From assembly GCA_016785225.1 (NCBI GenBank), contig JAFBJZ010000952.1, positions 7,724,501 through 7,788,500 on the forward strand: a stretch of DNA of 64,000 bases, written 5' to 3'. The stretch is from Psettodes erumei. Its lineage: Eukaryota > Chordata > Actinopteri > Pleuronectiformes > Psettodidae. The notes under the pieces were generated by a model. That model did not search any database, was not told the origin of the DNA, and worked only from the letters and a program-made list of their open reading frames with translations. Each line of letters starts with the position of its first letter. The first letter of the stretch is position 1. Positions 10,019 through 25,689 of this stretch are shown here, one piece after another. The position numbers and the translations under genes were made by a program.

Positions 10019-12828
10019 ATGCTCTTTTATGTTATTTTCTGTCTTATTTTCAAACTTTTTTTTTTCTCCATCCCGCAGTGATACCCTTTTTTGCCTTCCT
10101 GCAAATGAAATTCAGTATTTCGATATTTAATGAATTTCAGAGTGTATTTTTATTAATCTGTTGAGCAGTTCACCATGTAAATATGTGGAAGCACAGACCT
10201 CCTCATTAAAGATGATTTTAGAGGAAACAGACCTTGAATACATGTCGACCTTTTCTTCAGAGCCGTCGCTGATGCTATTTAAAGCTCATACGGTAGTAGT
10301 TTGTTATCTTTGCCTAAATTCTTCCTTCGTTTGCCATTACAGGTCTGAAAAGTTGTCGGCTGGTTTACTTTTTCCCCAGGACTTAACGTCCTCATACTGA
10401 CATTATGTGTGTAAACAGGCAAACAATAGCAAGTTCTCACAGTCTAACAGTCTAAATAACAGCTCATGGACAAGCTCCAGGTCTTTTCCACACTAACAGC
10501 GTTTTCCGAGCATGGCTGCTGTTCCCCTAATGTATGGATGGAACGAAATATACAGTAAAAAAAAAAAAATCTATATTTATACAGCTGTGGCAGTGAGAGT
10601 GAAGTTACTGATGAAATGGGTAGGAGAGTTCCTCTGTCACATCCTGATTGTATGGAGCTCAGAAAGATATTGAAGGTCCAATCACATCACGTTTTTCAGG
10701 TATACTCTCCAAAATAAGCATTATGTGCAATGCCATCTGTTGTGGGTTACATTTACATGGTAAGCACCCAACTGAAATAAATATGATAAACAATCTGAAA
10801 GAGGTTAAACTGTTTATACAATTACATGAATCAAGTACTGTTATGGTCATAATGCTTCTGTATTATGTAATGTATGTTTAGGGAGGCCCAGATTACCCCT
10901 TTGTTTGGGAAAGCCAACATTCATAACTCACTACCCAATTCCCAGCCAAGTTTCGGAACCGTGCAGCTTTCACCCAAGTCTCACTGAGACTTCCACAACT
11001 TTCAAGTGTTCCTTCTGGAAGCAGTTTGCTCTGTAAACATGCGAAAGCACAGAACTCTTCATGAAAGATAATGTCAAAAGAAAACGTTCTTTTGGACATT
11101 TTCACTACTGATTAAACGATGGTGGCTCCAAACACAAAGATAATTAATATATGCAGTGAGGTGCAAGAGTTCTTTCAAAGTGAATCACTGTGATTCACAC
11201 AGGGAACTAAAGTGTTAACACTGACTTTATTTGAAGAGCATGACAGAACCCGACCCAGTCCGTGACACTTGACCACCACACCCATGTGAGATGCCTTAAC
11301 ATCACATTCCTGCTGTGACAAGAATGCCTGCCCTTGAAAAGGAGGTACTTGCTGTAGCATGGTATTTTTATAAGATAAGATTTGCCTGAAAAATAGGGGT
11401 CTAGTCTAAGCCACAAAAAACAGCCCCAAACACAAACAAACCCAAAGATGTACTTTACCACATACTTTTGGTCATTGAAAAACACAGGATTAAAAAGAGT
11501 TGCAATTCAAATTATTTGACAGATTTTTTTAAAAAAAACTCTAATAGTATCACAGTAACATTATGTGATGTTAAAACTTGTATTTATGGTAATGTATAAA
11601 ACCGTAAGTAAGCTGTTTTATTGTTTTTTTTGTAGAATTTCTGGAGCTTTCCTTGATATTACACAATCTTCTTCTACCCAGCCTTCTTATCTTTTAAATA
11701 AAAGACTTGAAATCTTTGTGAGCCCTTTTGGAGACTTCTTTTCTTTGTTGGCTTAAAATTTGATGCAAGCAAGATTGTGATGTTTGCTGGAACTCTCCTC
11801 AGCTTGTCCTGACAAGCTTGACCAGTTTTCTGAACCTTTGGTTTACTTAGGATATAGCTTTCTCAGCTGTGTGTCAACTGACAAACAAAAGCAAGTTTTC
11901 ACAGTGCAACATGACACACAGACACACCGTGGACCATGGGGACTGTGTCCCTCATGTGTCCTATGTGTATCCACAGTGTGCCTTGCCAAACATTTGAACT
12001 GAGTAGCTTAATGTTTAAAAAGGGTTTGTGTGGTTTGCACTTTGCAGAAGCCCGGTGACCATTGCACATGATTTATTCATCTTACGACAGTGGATCATCA
12101 TGGCTGCAGAATAAATATGCTCTGTACATGTGCAAGGGAATACATAAAATAATGGATGTTCAAGATTGCTGCTGATCTCCAAGCAGACAATTTAATTTCT
12201 GTGAAAATAATGATGTAAACTGTAGCTTTCAACATCATTATTATTGTTAGTAATTATATTAGTCTATTTATTGTGCTTCTTGCTACTGAGGTTCCATTTT
12301 TGAGATATATTTTTTAAGTATCACATGCACTGAATGTAGAAAAGAGGCTTATTTGGAGACAGTGCTGAAAAACATAGGCAGACTTGAATATAGTTTTGAC
12401 TCAGATGAGTCTTTTCCTTCTTCACTTTTTTTGGTATCACTGCAGTTTTTCTTTAATGAAACTGTAGTTGTGGTGACAAATGAAAATATATGTAAAACTT
12501 GCTCATAGAAGCATATAATCCTGGCACATAGTGAATATTACATTTTCTAAAATATATGATTATAACACTTTCTGATGATATAAATGTGAAATCTTGCCCT
12601 ATCTCGCAATCGTGAAGAATCCTCAAAAAAATTAATCCAAATCACTCCCAAAATTCGTTTCTAATGTGGACCAAGAGCCACCGAAAAAAATTGAAAATCC
12701 CTGAATTACTTTTCGCATGATCCTGCCAACAAACAACTAGACATAACCATAAAAATAACCATGAATTAAACATTTGGTTGCTCACCCATTCACTCACTAC
12801 TCCTACTTTCTCCGTTCGCTTCCTGCAC
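10019..12828. other. exosc10 3' UTR and exosc10-srm intergenic DNA
   Basis: AT-rich DNA with no recognised gene. Candidate exosc10 polyadenylation signals are ATTAAA at 10,205 and AATAAA at 10,776. Two short blocks (10,165-10,220 and 10,405-10,441) recur diverged, in the same order, at 11,020-11,075 and 11,870-11,906. This looks like an old duplication or two copies of a dispersed repeat. Confidence 0.5.
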
Positions 12829-12840
12829 CGCGCATGCGCA
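12829..12840. promoter_or_regulatory. srm: NRF1-type site upstream of srm
   Basis: CGCGCATGCGCA fits the palindromic NRF1 consensus YGCGCAYGCGCR at every position and lies about 300 bp upstream of the srm ATG, at the edge of a CpG-rich stretch. NRF1 sites are common in vertebrate housekeeping promoters. Confidence 0.6.
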
Positions 12841-12865
12841 GAGGCACGCCACAGTGATTTATCTT

Positions 12866-12871
12866 CACGTG
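12866..12871. promoter_or_regulatory. srm: CACGTG E-box (Myc/Max or USF type) upstream of srm
   Basis: A canonical CACGTG lies 270 bp before the srm start. Polyamine-synthesis genes including SRM are known Myc targets in mammals, so this is the obvious candidate element. Occupancy here is inferred, not shown. Confidence 0.5.
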
Positions 12872-12968
12872 GGCTCTCTCGGCTCCTCGCTACAGGGCGG
12901 GGCCAGAGGCGGTGTTGGCGGTGAAAAGTCAAACAAACTATACGCGAACCGGCTCATGCTGACTTCCC

Positions 12969-12973
12969 ATTGG
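12969..12973 (-). promoter_or_regulatory. srm: Inverted CCAAT box upstream of srm
   Basis: ATTGG in the context cccattggtcagcg is a good NF-Y-type inverted CCAAT box, about 170 bp upstream of the srm ATG. No TATA box is seen between it and the start codon. Confidence 0.45.
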
Positions 12974-13140
12974 TCAGCGCAACAGTATGTCACCCTACGT
13001 CACCTCCATCCCATTCGTTGTAGCTACGAGGCAGCAAGTTTAGCTGTCAGTGCGCGGCTAAGCGTCATCTTTGTCGTAACGTAGTCACATTGCCACACTG
13101 ACAAACACGTTAGTTTTACCTGTGGCCGTCGGTAGTTGTC

Positions 13141-15783
<2,643 letters not shown>

Positions 15784-18700
15784 CCAGCAGCAATAGACCA
15801 TCGTGTTCATCCTCTGCCTGGCCCTCAGACCACAGATAAATTACCATATTCTACAGCTGCTCCGTGTCTTCAATACATTTCTGGAGCACTGAAGCAGTTG
15901 TCTCCAGAAGATGTGATGGTAGCTAATTCAGCAGGTGGCAACTTGCTGATTTAAACAGAGAAAGTGTTAGTTTGTTCCCTCCCTTCCAGTCTTACATGCT
16001 CTTAATATTTATTTATTTTTCTCGTGCATCTGTTTTTTTTTTTTTTTGGTTTTGTTTTTTTTTTCCATTTTTACTCTGTAATTGTCTTATCAGCATTTTG
16101 TGAAGAGCAATTTTGATGGGCTGGGCTGAGCAGGAAGAGCATCGCCATCAAACCTGACCTCACTTCGAAACATTGTACTGTTTATTGGAGTCACTGTAAT
16201 TACACATTATGCAATATATTACATACCCTATAGAGTATGTACATGTAATGCATTGTCGCATTTTAATTTGTAAGGTTTGACATCAGTCCGTGCTCATAGG
16301 AAAATACACTGTTGCCATTTATTACTACACAATGAGAATACCGATGTGTCCTCGACACATGATCCCTATAGTGCCTGAAATTGGTTGCTTTGTTGTTGAA
16401 GGTTGAAGATTTCTTTTTGTGCGCCTACTACAGTGTACCAGGCAGATAGTGTCCTATAGGAAAGAAAAGACTTGAAAATTGTCCCTTTAAAATTTCATCA
16501 ACTTAAATGAGGTGAATTTAATTGACATGCAGCTTTGACCATATATTTCAAACGGAAGACTGTAAAGCTTTGGTGTTAAAAGCAAATGAAGTAAAAAAAA
16601 AAGTAGGGTTAGGTGTTGGAGCCTTTTCAATGCAAGAAATGTCTTTTAAGATGTGAATTCATTGTAGGATTATAATTTGCAGTACTGTAGAAAGGTCTTA
16701 CCGCAGGATTCTGTTTATTTCTCTCTCAATCGAAATCTAATGTCTCAGTGTGGGTTAATTGTTTGTTGAGCTAACGTCAAACATCTTACGTCACTACCTA
16801 CTACTTTCGAATCCACACTGAATACTTGTTGAGAAATAGTATGAGCAATGAATTTGTGTTTTTATAAGAATTATGAGCTTTAATAAATTGATAACACAAA
16901 ATGGTTCTTTGTGCTTATTCATATGCACAAATAACAGGACACAGAGCTACGTTTTAGTTCCTGTTCTGATTTCGCAATGTGATGTCTTTGGAAGGTGTGG
17001 CACTTTTGGTAACAGGAACAATATTTCGTGCCAATCCCTCTGGCAACAGGACAGTGGAAAAAAAAAACAAAAGAAGTCAGGAACCTGTCTTACAGTTTGG
17101 AGCTAATCTTTCCAAACTACAACACTTTTCAACCCCTCTCAGGTCAATATGTGATATGTAACATAACTTGGTGCTGGCAAGAGCAGTGAGGTGGTTCTCG
17201 TGAGGACCGGGTGCAGTTTCAGTATTTTGGCACAAGATGGCATCATTTTATTTGCTACTGTAGAGACGAGTCACACAGGGAAAAAGGAACATATTTAAAC
17301 CATGCTGTTCAAATTCACTGACTGCATATTCAGAGGTGAGGACTTTATATTTCATATTTCCTTTGAATTTGAATGGAAAAACCCCATGGCTCCATTAAAT
17401 CGTTCAGATCACCTGTTGTTTTGCCATGTGAAGTGTCAAAGTTGCCCCTCAGTTGCATCAACTCTAATTAGTGTTGTGTAAGACCTCCGTCATCACTGGT
17501 TTTCTCGTAATTGTGGCCAACCTGCAGTATATTATTGTCTTTGCATTGTGTTACAGTGGCTGGACTCATGTGTTCATGTTCCTGAGCGTTCACTCACTGT
17601 GATAGAGCAAATAAAACATGATTTATTTCACTTTTAATATGTTTATACAAGTCAAGTTTAAATGATTCCATTGCATTTAAAATCACAGATTAATCCAGAC
17701 ACACCGGTTTGATAGATAACTCAGAATCCTCAGACGATCTTTGAGTCAATATTCCTTTGTGATGTGTTGAGGTGGTGCTCGAGGCCGTACTTGAAAGTAG
17801 ATGTAGTGGAAAAAACAGACCTCCACACACATTAATAACAACTTGGAGCGCTTATATGTCAGTCGTCATGCTGACGTTTTTCACTGTTTGAAGTCTCTTG
17901 CAGGTTGTGCTGCAGATACCTTTTAGACGGCCATTTGTTGTAGATTCTTGAAATTGCCAACATAGCCATTTCAAGAGTCAGCTCATCTTTTGGATTGGCC
18001 CTGGGCCTTCTTCAGCTCAGCGGTGCAGGGAGAAAATACCTCAAAAACTGTTCAGAAAGCACAACAAATCCATTAGGACATCTAGTCTAAGGCGTACTGG
18101 AATATAAGCACTGTATGTTCTCTGCCTTTAGCACTGTCTAAAGACGACAAATCAGTAAACCCGGTGAACTCTGTTAATTGCGCTATCTCAGCAATGGGTT
18201 GCGGTCAGCTTCTCAAACACTACACTCTCAGACAACAATGTATGTTTCATGCTGTAATTTTCCCTAATGTAGGCCCATATGATTTCATGATTTTCAGTAG
18301 TTAAGGAGTACCTCACAAATCCTTTCTGTTTTTAAATCTTAAACTACGTTCAGTGATGTTATTCCATATATACCATATGTAAGGGTCACAACACAACAAC
18401 AGAAATATGACCCATACATTTGTCTTTATGTAAGCTGCAACACAAGACTCCACGAGACAGATGCATCCTAAATCATTTGTTGTTACGCTAACGCTGAAGA
18501 GAAAAAATTGTAATGTATGATGCTTCATTCATATATTCAGTCGATGTCACAATATATAATTCATATAAAGACTGTCCAGGGTTAACCTACAGTTCAGGAA
18601 AAAAAAACTAATTATTTATTTTGAATATAGGCTGCTGCGGTCACTCACTTTTGAAATCTCGGCTTCATCTATAGTTTGAATAAATATGAATAATTAAAAC

Positions 18701-19460
18701 TGGAATAGATTGCACTCTCACAGTCACTGTTTTGGCTTTTAATTAAAAAGAAAAAAAGAAAAAAGATTCTCTTAATCTGCCAAGTTGCTGGTGTCAGTGT
18801 CGACCAACGTTAACCATCAGCTCTGTCATACATCTGACATGAAATTTTAACAAGCGTGTTTACTCCACTAGGTTGTTTGATGTGCATTTCCTGGAGACAC
18901 TTCCCTGTGTCTCGGTGAGTGTCAGACCGTTCAATTGCAATCTGCAGGTGTCACTCGGACACATAGAAGCACCGTGACAGGAATCAGACAGGAGCACAGT
19001 GCTAAACACTGCGGTGTGCAGTTATCGACAATAAGTCCACTTGCTCTCAGTTTGTATTTCTGGATTTTTTTGATCGCAGCTGCTGTGACCGTTTCATCTC
19101 AAGTCTGAGGAGGGTTAGAGTGGAGTAAATCTGGTGCATGAGTTGTGGAAAATGTCCATTCCCCGGCCTGAAGAGGTCTCGTTTGATGCTGTCTACCATG
19201 ACTGCCAGTACATTAATTATCTGTTAATGTCAAAACCTGGTTTCAGCCCAGTGACATCGTCTGCTGCAGATGTTCCCTCTGTGAGTCACATGAGCACAGT
19301 CACCTCACAATTTGTCAAAAAGGCTAACTGATCAATGGTTCCATTTGTTCTGCCCTGACCCCTACATCTCCCCTCCTCTTTCACACTCACAAACATACAC
19401 CCCCCCAAAACAGACACACAATACGCCCCCCCAACCTTCCGTCATACACCCACCACCATC
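15784..19460. other. srm 3' UTR and srm-cort intergenic DNA
   Basis: No further coding exon is recognised. The likely srm polyadenylation signal is AATAAA at 16,882-16,887, which would give a 3' UTR of about 1.1 kb; another AATAAA is at 17,610. The rest is AT-rich intergenic sequence with short homopolymers. Confidence 0.5.
16882..16887 (+). terminator. srm: Candidate srm polyadenylation signal
   Basis: A canonical AATAAA lies 1.1 kb after the srm stop and is followed by a T/G-rich stretch (atggttctttgtgctt) of the type that forms the downstream element. Confidence 0.45.
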
Positions 19461-19467
19461 TACGTCA
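19461..19467. promoter_or_regulatory. cort: CRE-like element upstream of cort
   Basis: TACGTCA lies 23 bp upstream of the cort TATA box and differs by one base from the TGACGTCA palindrome, retaining the CGTCA half-site. Mammalian somatostatin genes are driven by a CREB-bound element just upstream of TATA, so position and sequence suggest retained cAMP control. This is inferred from family knowledge. Confidence 0.5.
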
Positions 19468-19489
19468 GTGGCAAGCAGGGGGAGAGGCG

Positions 19490-19497
19490 TATAAAAG
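19490..19497 (+). promoter_or_regulatory. cort: TATA box of cort
   Basis: TATAAAAG sits in a local GC-rich setting (gaggcgtataaaaggag) 277 bp before the start codon and places the transcription start near 19,520. Peptide-hormone genes usually have such a box, unlike the housekeeping promoters elsewhere in this window. Confidence 0.7.
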
Positions 19498-19638
19498 GAG
19501 TGAGGGACTTTGGAGGTAGAGGAGAAGAAACAGTGGTTTCCAAATCTTGTAACCAGCTGCCACCAGCTGCACTACACTGTCCTCACCACTCCTCTAAACC
19601 TCTGGCTAATCTGAGCTGCTCATACCCTTGCTTTCAAA

Positions 19639-19720
19639 TACACACACACACCCCCACACACACACACACATACACACACACTCACTCACTCACTCACTCA
19701 CTCACTCACTCACTCACACA
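19639..19720. repeat. cort: (CA)n/(CTCA)n microsatellite in the cort 5' UTR
   Basis: A CA-rich run followed by about nine CTCA units lies between the TATA box and the start codon, so it should be transcribed into the 5' leader. It contains no ATG. Confidence 0.85.
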
Positions 19721-19773
19721 CTTCTGCTCCTGTGACTGTGGCTCCGGTCCGTCACCTGCACTCCTATCACAGC

Positions 19774-20465
19774 ATGCAGCTCCTGGTGGTGTTAGCTGCT
19801 CTCATGGGGGTTCTCTTCAGTGTTAGAGCAGCTGCCGTGCTTCCTGTGGAGGACAGGAGCCCCATCCACGTGAACAGGGTAAGGAGATCATTATTGTATC
19901 ATTATTGTCCTTGGGATAAATTTCTCTTAATTTCAGCTTCTATTAATGATGGACCCATCTACTTTAAATGATTAGAATTTTAAAAGGAACATCTTAACTT
20001 ACAATTAAACTTTCTCATGCATTTAACAAAAAATAGCATGTGGGTTTTCAAATTTTCATTGGAAATAATTTCCTCTACAGTTCTTTAATTCTTCCTCTGA
20101 ATTCATACCCCATTAAATGGGAAAAGTGAAAAGTAATAATTATTCAGCTTCCCAATAAGATAATTAATTTCTAAATTTTTCACCCATGATACAGACATCT
20201 TAAAAACATGTTTTCTCCTTTTCTGATTTTTGGTCAGGAGTTGAGCAAAGAGCGCAAGGAGCTGATCCTGAAGCTGGTGTCGGGTTTGTTGGATGGTTCT
20301 CTGGACACCAACATACTGCCGGGAGAAGCGGCAACTGTGGATCTTGAGGAGCCGCTGGAGTCTCGTCTGGAGGAGAGGGCTGTCTACAACAGGCTATCGC
20401 TGCCTCAGCGCGACCGCAAAGCCCCCTGTAAAAACTTCTTCTGGAAAACCTTCACCTCCTGCTAA
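19774..20465 (+). CDS. cort: Cortistatin / [Pro2]-somatostatin-14 precursor, two exons
   Basis: Secreted neuropeptide precursor acting through somatostatin receptors. Exons 19774-19878 and 20238-20465 (TAA), joined in phase 0 by a GT-AG intron; 110 residues, the usual length for fish prosomatostatins. Residues 1-21 form a hydrophobic signal peptide (MQLLVVLAALMGVLFSVRAAA). The C-terminal 14 residues, coded at 20421-20462, are APCKNFFWKTFTSC: two cysteines for the disulfide ring, the FWKT receptor-binding core and Pro at position 2, which separates this type from the AGCKN form of sst1. Arg-Lys directly before it is the prohormone-convertase site. No in-frame ATG lies upstream of 19,774. Human CORT lies beside DFFA; here it lies between srm and the masp2-like gene. 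Some authors call this gene sst3 or PSS2. Confidence 0.95.
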
Positions 20466-20698
20466 CAGTGCCCAAATGCCCCCTCGCCCACGGCTCTGCC
20501 TGCCTACTGTACTCCTTCCCTCCAAGCTCCACCTGAACTGTTGTTGACCTCAGCTGTACATATCATCTACACCTGTCAGACATGCAGCACCAATGGACTT
20601 CACTGAGACAGTGTGTCTGTTTGAAGAGTAATTATTTCTATTTATGTATACAATGTTTGTATTTACGTATGTAACAGTTTCTTTCTTTCAGGGTCAAC

Positions 20699-20704
20699 AA
20701 TAAA
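20699..20704 (+). terminator. cort: cort polyadenylation signal
   Basis: AATAAA lies 234 bp after the stop codon, after an AT-rich stretch with several ATTTA motifs, which would suit a short, unstable peptide-hormone mRNA. Confidence 0.6.
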
Positions 20705-23700
20705 GCATGGATAGAATATTTCAGATGGTAATAACAGTTGATTTTGGAAGTTGTTCAGAAATGAAGAAAAAGTCATATTTTCCACTTGCTTCTACAATAC
20801 AAATACAAACTCTGATTTCATGCAAAAGTTATGGCTCCATTTTTACTATGATTACAATATTTCCTGCACTAAAACTGACACACACAAATATATTGCATTT
20901 CTACATCTACCAAAAAAACAAGTTGCAGTCATTAATGGCAAATGGAGGATACAGACATAACTTATCGACCATTTGATAGTCAATCAATCATTTTTCATTG
21001 CTGCTCTGAAGAGGTAACTGTAGTAAAGAAAAAGTGAGTGTGTAGTTATTCTGTGTTCAATTCAAGAGGAAAGAAATATTGCCTTTTCTGTAAGAAATAA
21101 TATAACTTTATAAAAAGTAGAAACAAAAATAAAAATACAGATTATTGAACTAAATCCAAATATGGATGTTTAATTATAAAATATTTATAAAAAAAAACTT
21201 TGACCAATCTTGGTGGTGAGAACCTGCAACGTGAAAGAATAGTACCTCTCTTTGTGCATGTTTTATGAGCTGCCAGACAATGGTTCTTAATTCCTGGTCA
21301 CAGGTTGAGGGAGACGCTTCAGTGACTTATCGCAGGCTGTTAAACATGTCAGTGTGATAGGAAAGTAAATAAAATTAGGGGCTTCCCCCGTGGTGGCTGT
21401 CCTTAGACAGCAGTTGCAGCAAATGTAGCCTGGAAGGTGGGAAGACTGTAGTGCAACACAAACAGCAAAAGCATTTTTGAAATGACAGGTTTAAGACGAG
21501 AAGAGCTGGTCAAAAAAAAGAGATGTGCAGTTTTGAATCTGACCTCCTCTTTGGTAGTGAAAGCGCAGGCAAGGCTGCTGTTCAATGCTGAGATAATGAA
21601 GTATTCCCCTTGTTGTGACCCTATCAACCCAGTTTTCGCTTCTCAAAAGCAAACAAGATCCTGCGTTGGCTACGGGCGGCTCACTTCTCAATCAGTCACA
21701 CTACAATTACCAAACACTCTCATAGCCTTCGTGGCACGTACAACCACTCTAATACATTTTTTTAACCACTTACCGAGGTAGATTGCGGATGAGGCACTGG
21801 CCACAATCAAATATCGACTTTCAAGCTGGGTCTACGGACCCTGTTATGGATTTCATGTGGTAAATTACATGCACGTAGAATATATTACTGCATGAACCAA
21901 ATAAGTAGTGCTTTTTAACAGTTGTGTATGAATTGGCAAACAATACAACTGAGCAAAAACTAACAAACAAACAAGATCAATCAATCAATCATATCAATCA
22001 TAAGAACACTTTCTAAAATAATATATAACATAACTTTCTGGCATCCCCCCCCCAAGACACAATAGCTCCTTCACATGCTCTAAAAAAAAGAAGAAGGGGC
22101 ATTTAGTTGACCTGTGGTGAAAAGTGAATTCTCAAATAACCTTCAATAATAAGCAACCAGTGCTCAAAGAAATCCAAGGCAAAGCTCATACACTCTTTTC
22201 AGTTTGGTTAGTGTCACATCGTCTCCCTGAACACGATGAATAGCAGGTAATGACTCATAAAATGTACTTGTTTCAAAGGTGCGGCAAAGACACGAGTTAC
22301 CATAAGTACACAGTAGACTACTGATTCAATTACAGGTGGGGCATTAAAGGCCACGGTGACGCCAATTTTTTGCTTTCATTCTCGTGTACGTGTTTGAGAC
22401 AGCTGGAGAGAAAAGCTCTTCAATGATCCATCCTAGTTGCTATTGAAAAAGACAATACAAAATCACCTGAAAACAGCACTCGACAGTGAGATGCAGTGAA
22501 TTTCAAAGCAATGTAATTACATGGCTCTCGCAAACCACTGGGAACTCTGCACTGTCACTCCCGTTAGCAATGCTGAATTAACAAAGACTCCTATGGGCTT
22601 ACTTGATTGCAGTTCATCATGAAGCATCTTTCATTCGTGAGGTACAAAGAACCATATCAAATGGCACAATCCCAGGTTTATAACCTGTGGGAGACTCACT
22701 ATAATTTTGAAAAGTAAAATGCAAAAAAAAATATCTATTTCTGCTCCCTAAAAATGCAGCTCCTGACACCAATCAGTATTTCAGAAGCTGAGATAACACA
22801 AAACAATTTGATGTCAGTCGAGGTGCTGTCCACTCCTGACTTTGTGCCCCTGGGCTCAAATGAGCATGCAGAGGAGCAACATCAAAGCTGATGCCTGCAA
22901 GCGCAGCATTTTATTGGCTTTCCTTTTGATCTGAAGGAGGAGGGAAGTGCTCAGACCTAACTGTGTAATTCAAATTTAAATGCGACTTCATATGTGCCGG
23001 TGTTTAAAAATAACAAAGACGTAGGTTTTGTTGGTGCTCCTCCTAGGAGGAAAAGGGCAACTTCAAAGTGATCTCACCATGGTTACATAAATGCAGAGAA
23101 TAGTTGTAAACTTCATGGGATGTGATTGTATAGTATGGTATGATTATTTAGGCTGATGGCAACTCATGAGTGTGTGCAAAAAGAGCGCAAATAGAAGCAT
23201 CCGGGGAATTACTTCAGATGATTAGAAATTTAACAGGTTAATATACACATCCACAAATACATACTGAATTAACATAATGTATAAAATCACTGGTGTGGAC
23301 ATTGAGTAAAGAAAAATATTTTCAAAGCGTCTAAGGTCATGACGGCAAAGGTCCTTATTGGAATGTTTTGCTTGAAGCGCCATTAATCAATATTTTCATT
23401 AACATGTCATCAAATGAATATGTGTTAAGGTTTTGCGAAAGGTTTCCTGGCCCGCAAATTTAATTTAAGGTTCATTCTCACTATCTTGTCAACTGTGTTG
23501 CTAGCAAACAGCAAACAAGTGTTTTCAGCCAACAGGCTCTAAAACCCTCTGTACCTGCCCGACACCAAGCAGCAGACATAATTAGCAACTAGCCATTGAA
23601 GGAAGTGTGACATTTAGCCAGCTAATTGGCAAATAATTTTGAGAATTTGCTCTGTCTCTTCTGCACGGTTAATAGGTAACTATTACTGCTAAAATTTAAG

Positions 23701-25689
23701 CGAACAATTTTAGAGGATGCTCTGATGTCAGGACTGTTTTTGAGTTTCTCGTGTGACCAGATTTTCACATCAAAGGTGTTAGAAAAGTGCATAGCACTGA
23801 CCAGGAGTCTCCACATTACCTAAAATGACATTTGCACAGCCAGACTAGTAAGGAGTGAAGAGATTTCAGCTGTCCGTGATGATTTCACTGTTATGTATTT
23901 CTGACAGCAAACTTGAATCTTGACTGAGATTGCACATATTGTATCCCCTGTTACCTACAAATACATTCTATATTTGATCATTCCACTCTCACTGTAAGCC
24001 GTGTTTCAGCCTCAGTGACAAATGCGATCACAGTGTTTGTCTTTGTAACGTCAGAACACATTTTCATCCCGCGTTAGCGAAAATTTAGAAACGGTTAACA
24101 TCAAATGGTTCCCTAACCTGGCCTCGATCAGTCAAGACAGGCCAAATTAACACCCGGCGTTCGGCTGCTGCTTCTGAGGAAAGGTGTTAACAGGCATGCT
24201 GTGTGGCGACTCCCAGCAAAAACAAACGCTGTGTCCTCCTCTGTGCACAACAAACGCTAACAACAAAGACTCATAGGGAAAAAAATCATTTACATGAAAG
24301 GGACTGGAATGATCTTTTGAAATGAAATGTTTGAGAGATACAGGCTACTACAGCTGACATGCGTTTATAGCATGTGTCATGTCCACAAAGCATATATTGA
24401 TTCAGTGTGTGCGAGAATAGATTGGAAACATAATACAGCATAACCATGTTAATTTTACATTGGATTTTAAAAATAATAAGATACGGAAACTGCTCATCAC
24501 ACACTGCCTGATCTTTATTTGAATCGTTCGACTGTGGGTGTGCATGTTTTGTTTAAAATGCAGACATGGCGGTTCTGTGCAGTCCATAGAAGTGCACTTG
24601 TACTTTATTAACCCAGCAACTCTGGACACAGAGCCTGAAGCAGCCTTATTCATCTCTGTCAGTTGGGCTCAATTTGTTTCGTTGTGGCATTTTAGATGGT
24701 TGGCATCCAGAGCGCTGAACAAATGCAGCATGGTTGACTAGCTGAGGCATTTTGAAGGAAAATAAATATGTAAGAAACCATTTTTAAAAATGTTCTAGGG
24801 GAAGGACATGCCCAGTAGGAATAATGGACCTGTCTCTCTGTGAATGCAACAGGTGTATTATTCTGTTGAAAAATCATTAGTGCCTATTCGGGCAGGAGTA
24901 TTAAAGATTTCATGTCTTCCCTCTGTTGATGAGTTGCTACTCCCTATTTCTTTAAATCAAGATTTCAGCACGAATCAAAGATTATGGGTGACAGAGCTAA
25001 TATTTCAGATTAAACTAAATATGTTTTTCAAAGGCATCACAAAACATAACATTCTCAGGAATGCGGAGCCTTTGACCACTGAATGATGTCCAGTATTGAG
25101 AGAGCAAAACATACTAACACACACAACACAAAGACTAAAGTGTCTCTGATGTATTTCTCCAAAAGAGTTCTCCTGTTTGAGCGCCAACGGGAATGGAGAA
25201 ACTGTTTTCCACAGCAGGGCCTAATGATGGGTGATGGCTTATTCAGTCTCTCAGTGCCGGTGCTAAAAGCTGATCATTATAGGACCCTCTGCTCTTTCAG
25301 TACTAAAGCCGTGGCTCAGAAAATGAGCAGTCACCAGTGTGAGGAGGGGATGCAGCATGCTGGTCACCATAACACCTTGCCTATGTCGATGGGGGAACAC
25401 AACAATGGTATTAAAATGTTTTTTAAAATGCATTTTCTGTTTATTTTACGCAACTCCAGTGTGCCGTTGCTCTATCCACACTGCTAGCGAGAAAACTGCT
25501 GCCACATTTCTGGAAATCTGAGAGCCTCCAACAGTTGTGGCTGAAGGAATTAGACACTGCCAAGAGAGGGACTCTTCATCACAAGCTTCATCACAGTTTC
25601 ATATGTCAATACCTCGTTTCGTTATTACCGCATGTGATAAATCATGTGAAACTTCTCCTCTTTTGTCTTGCCGTTGTATCTCCATCTGG

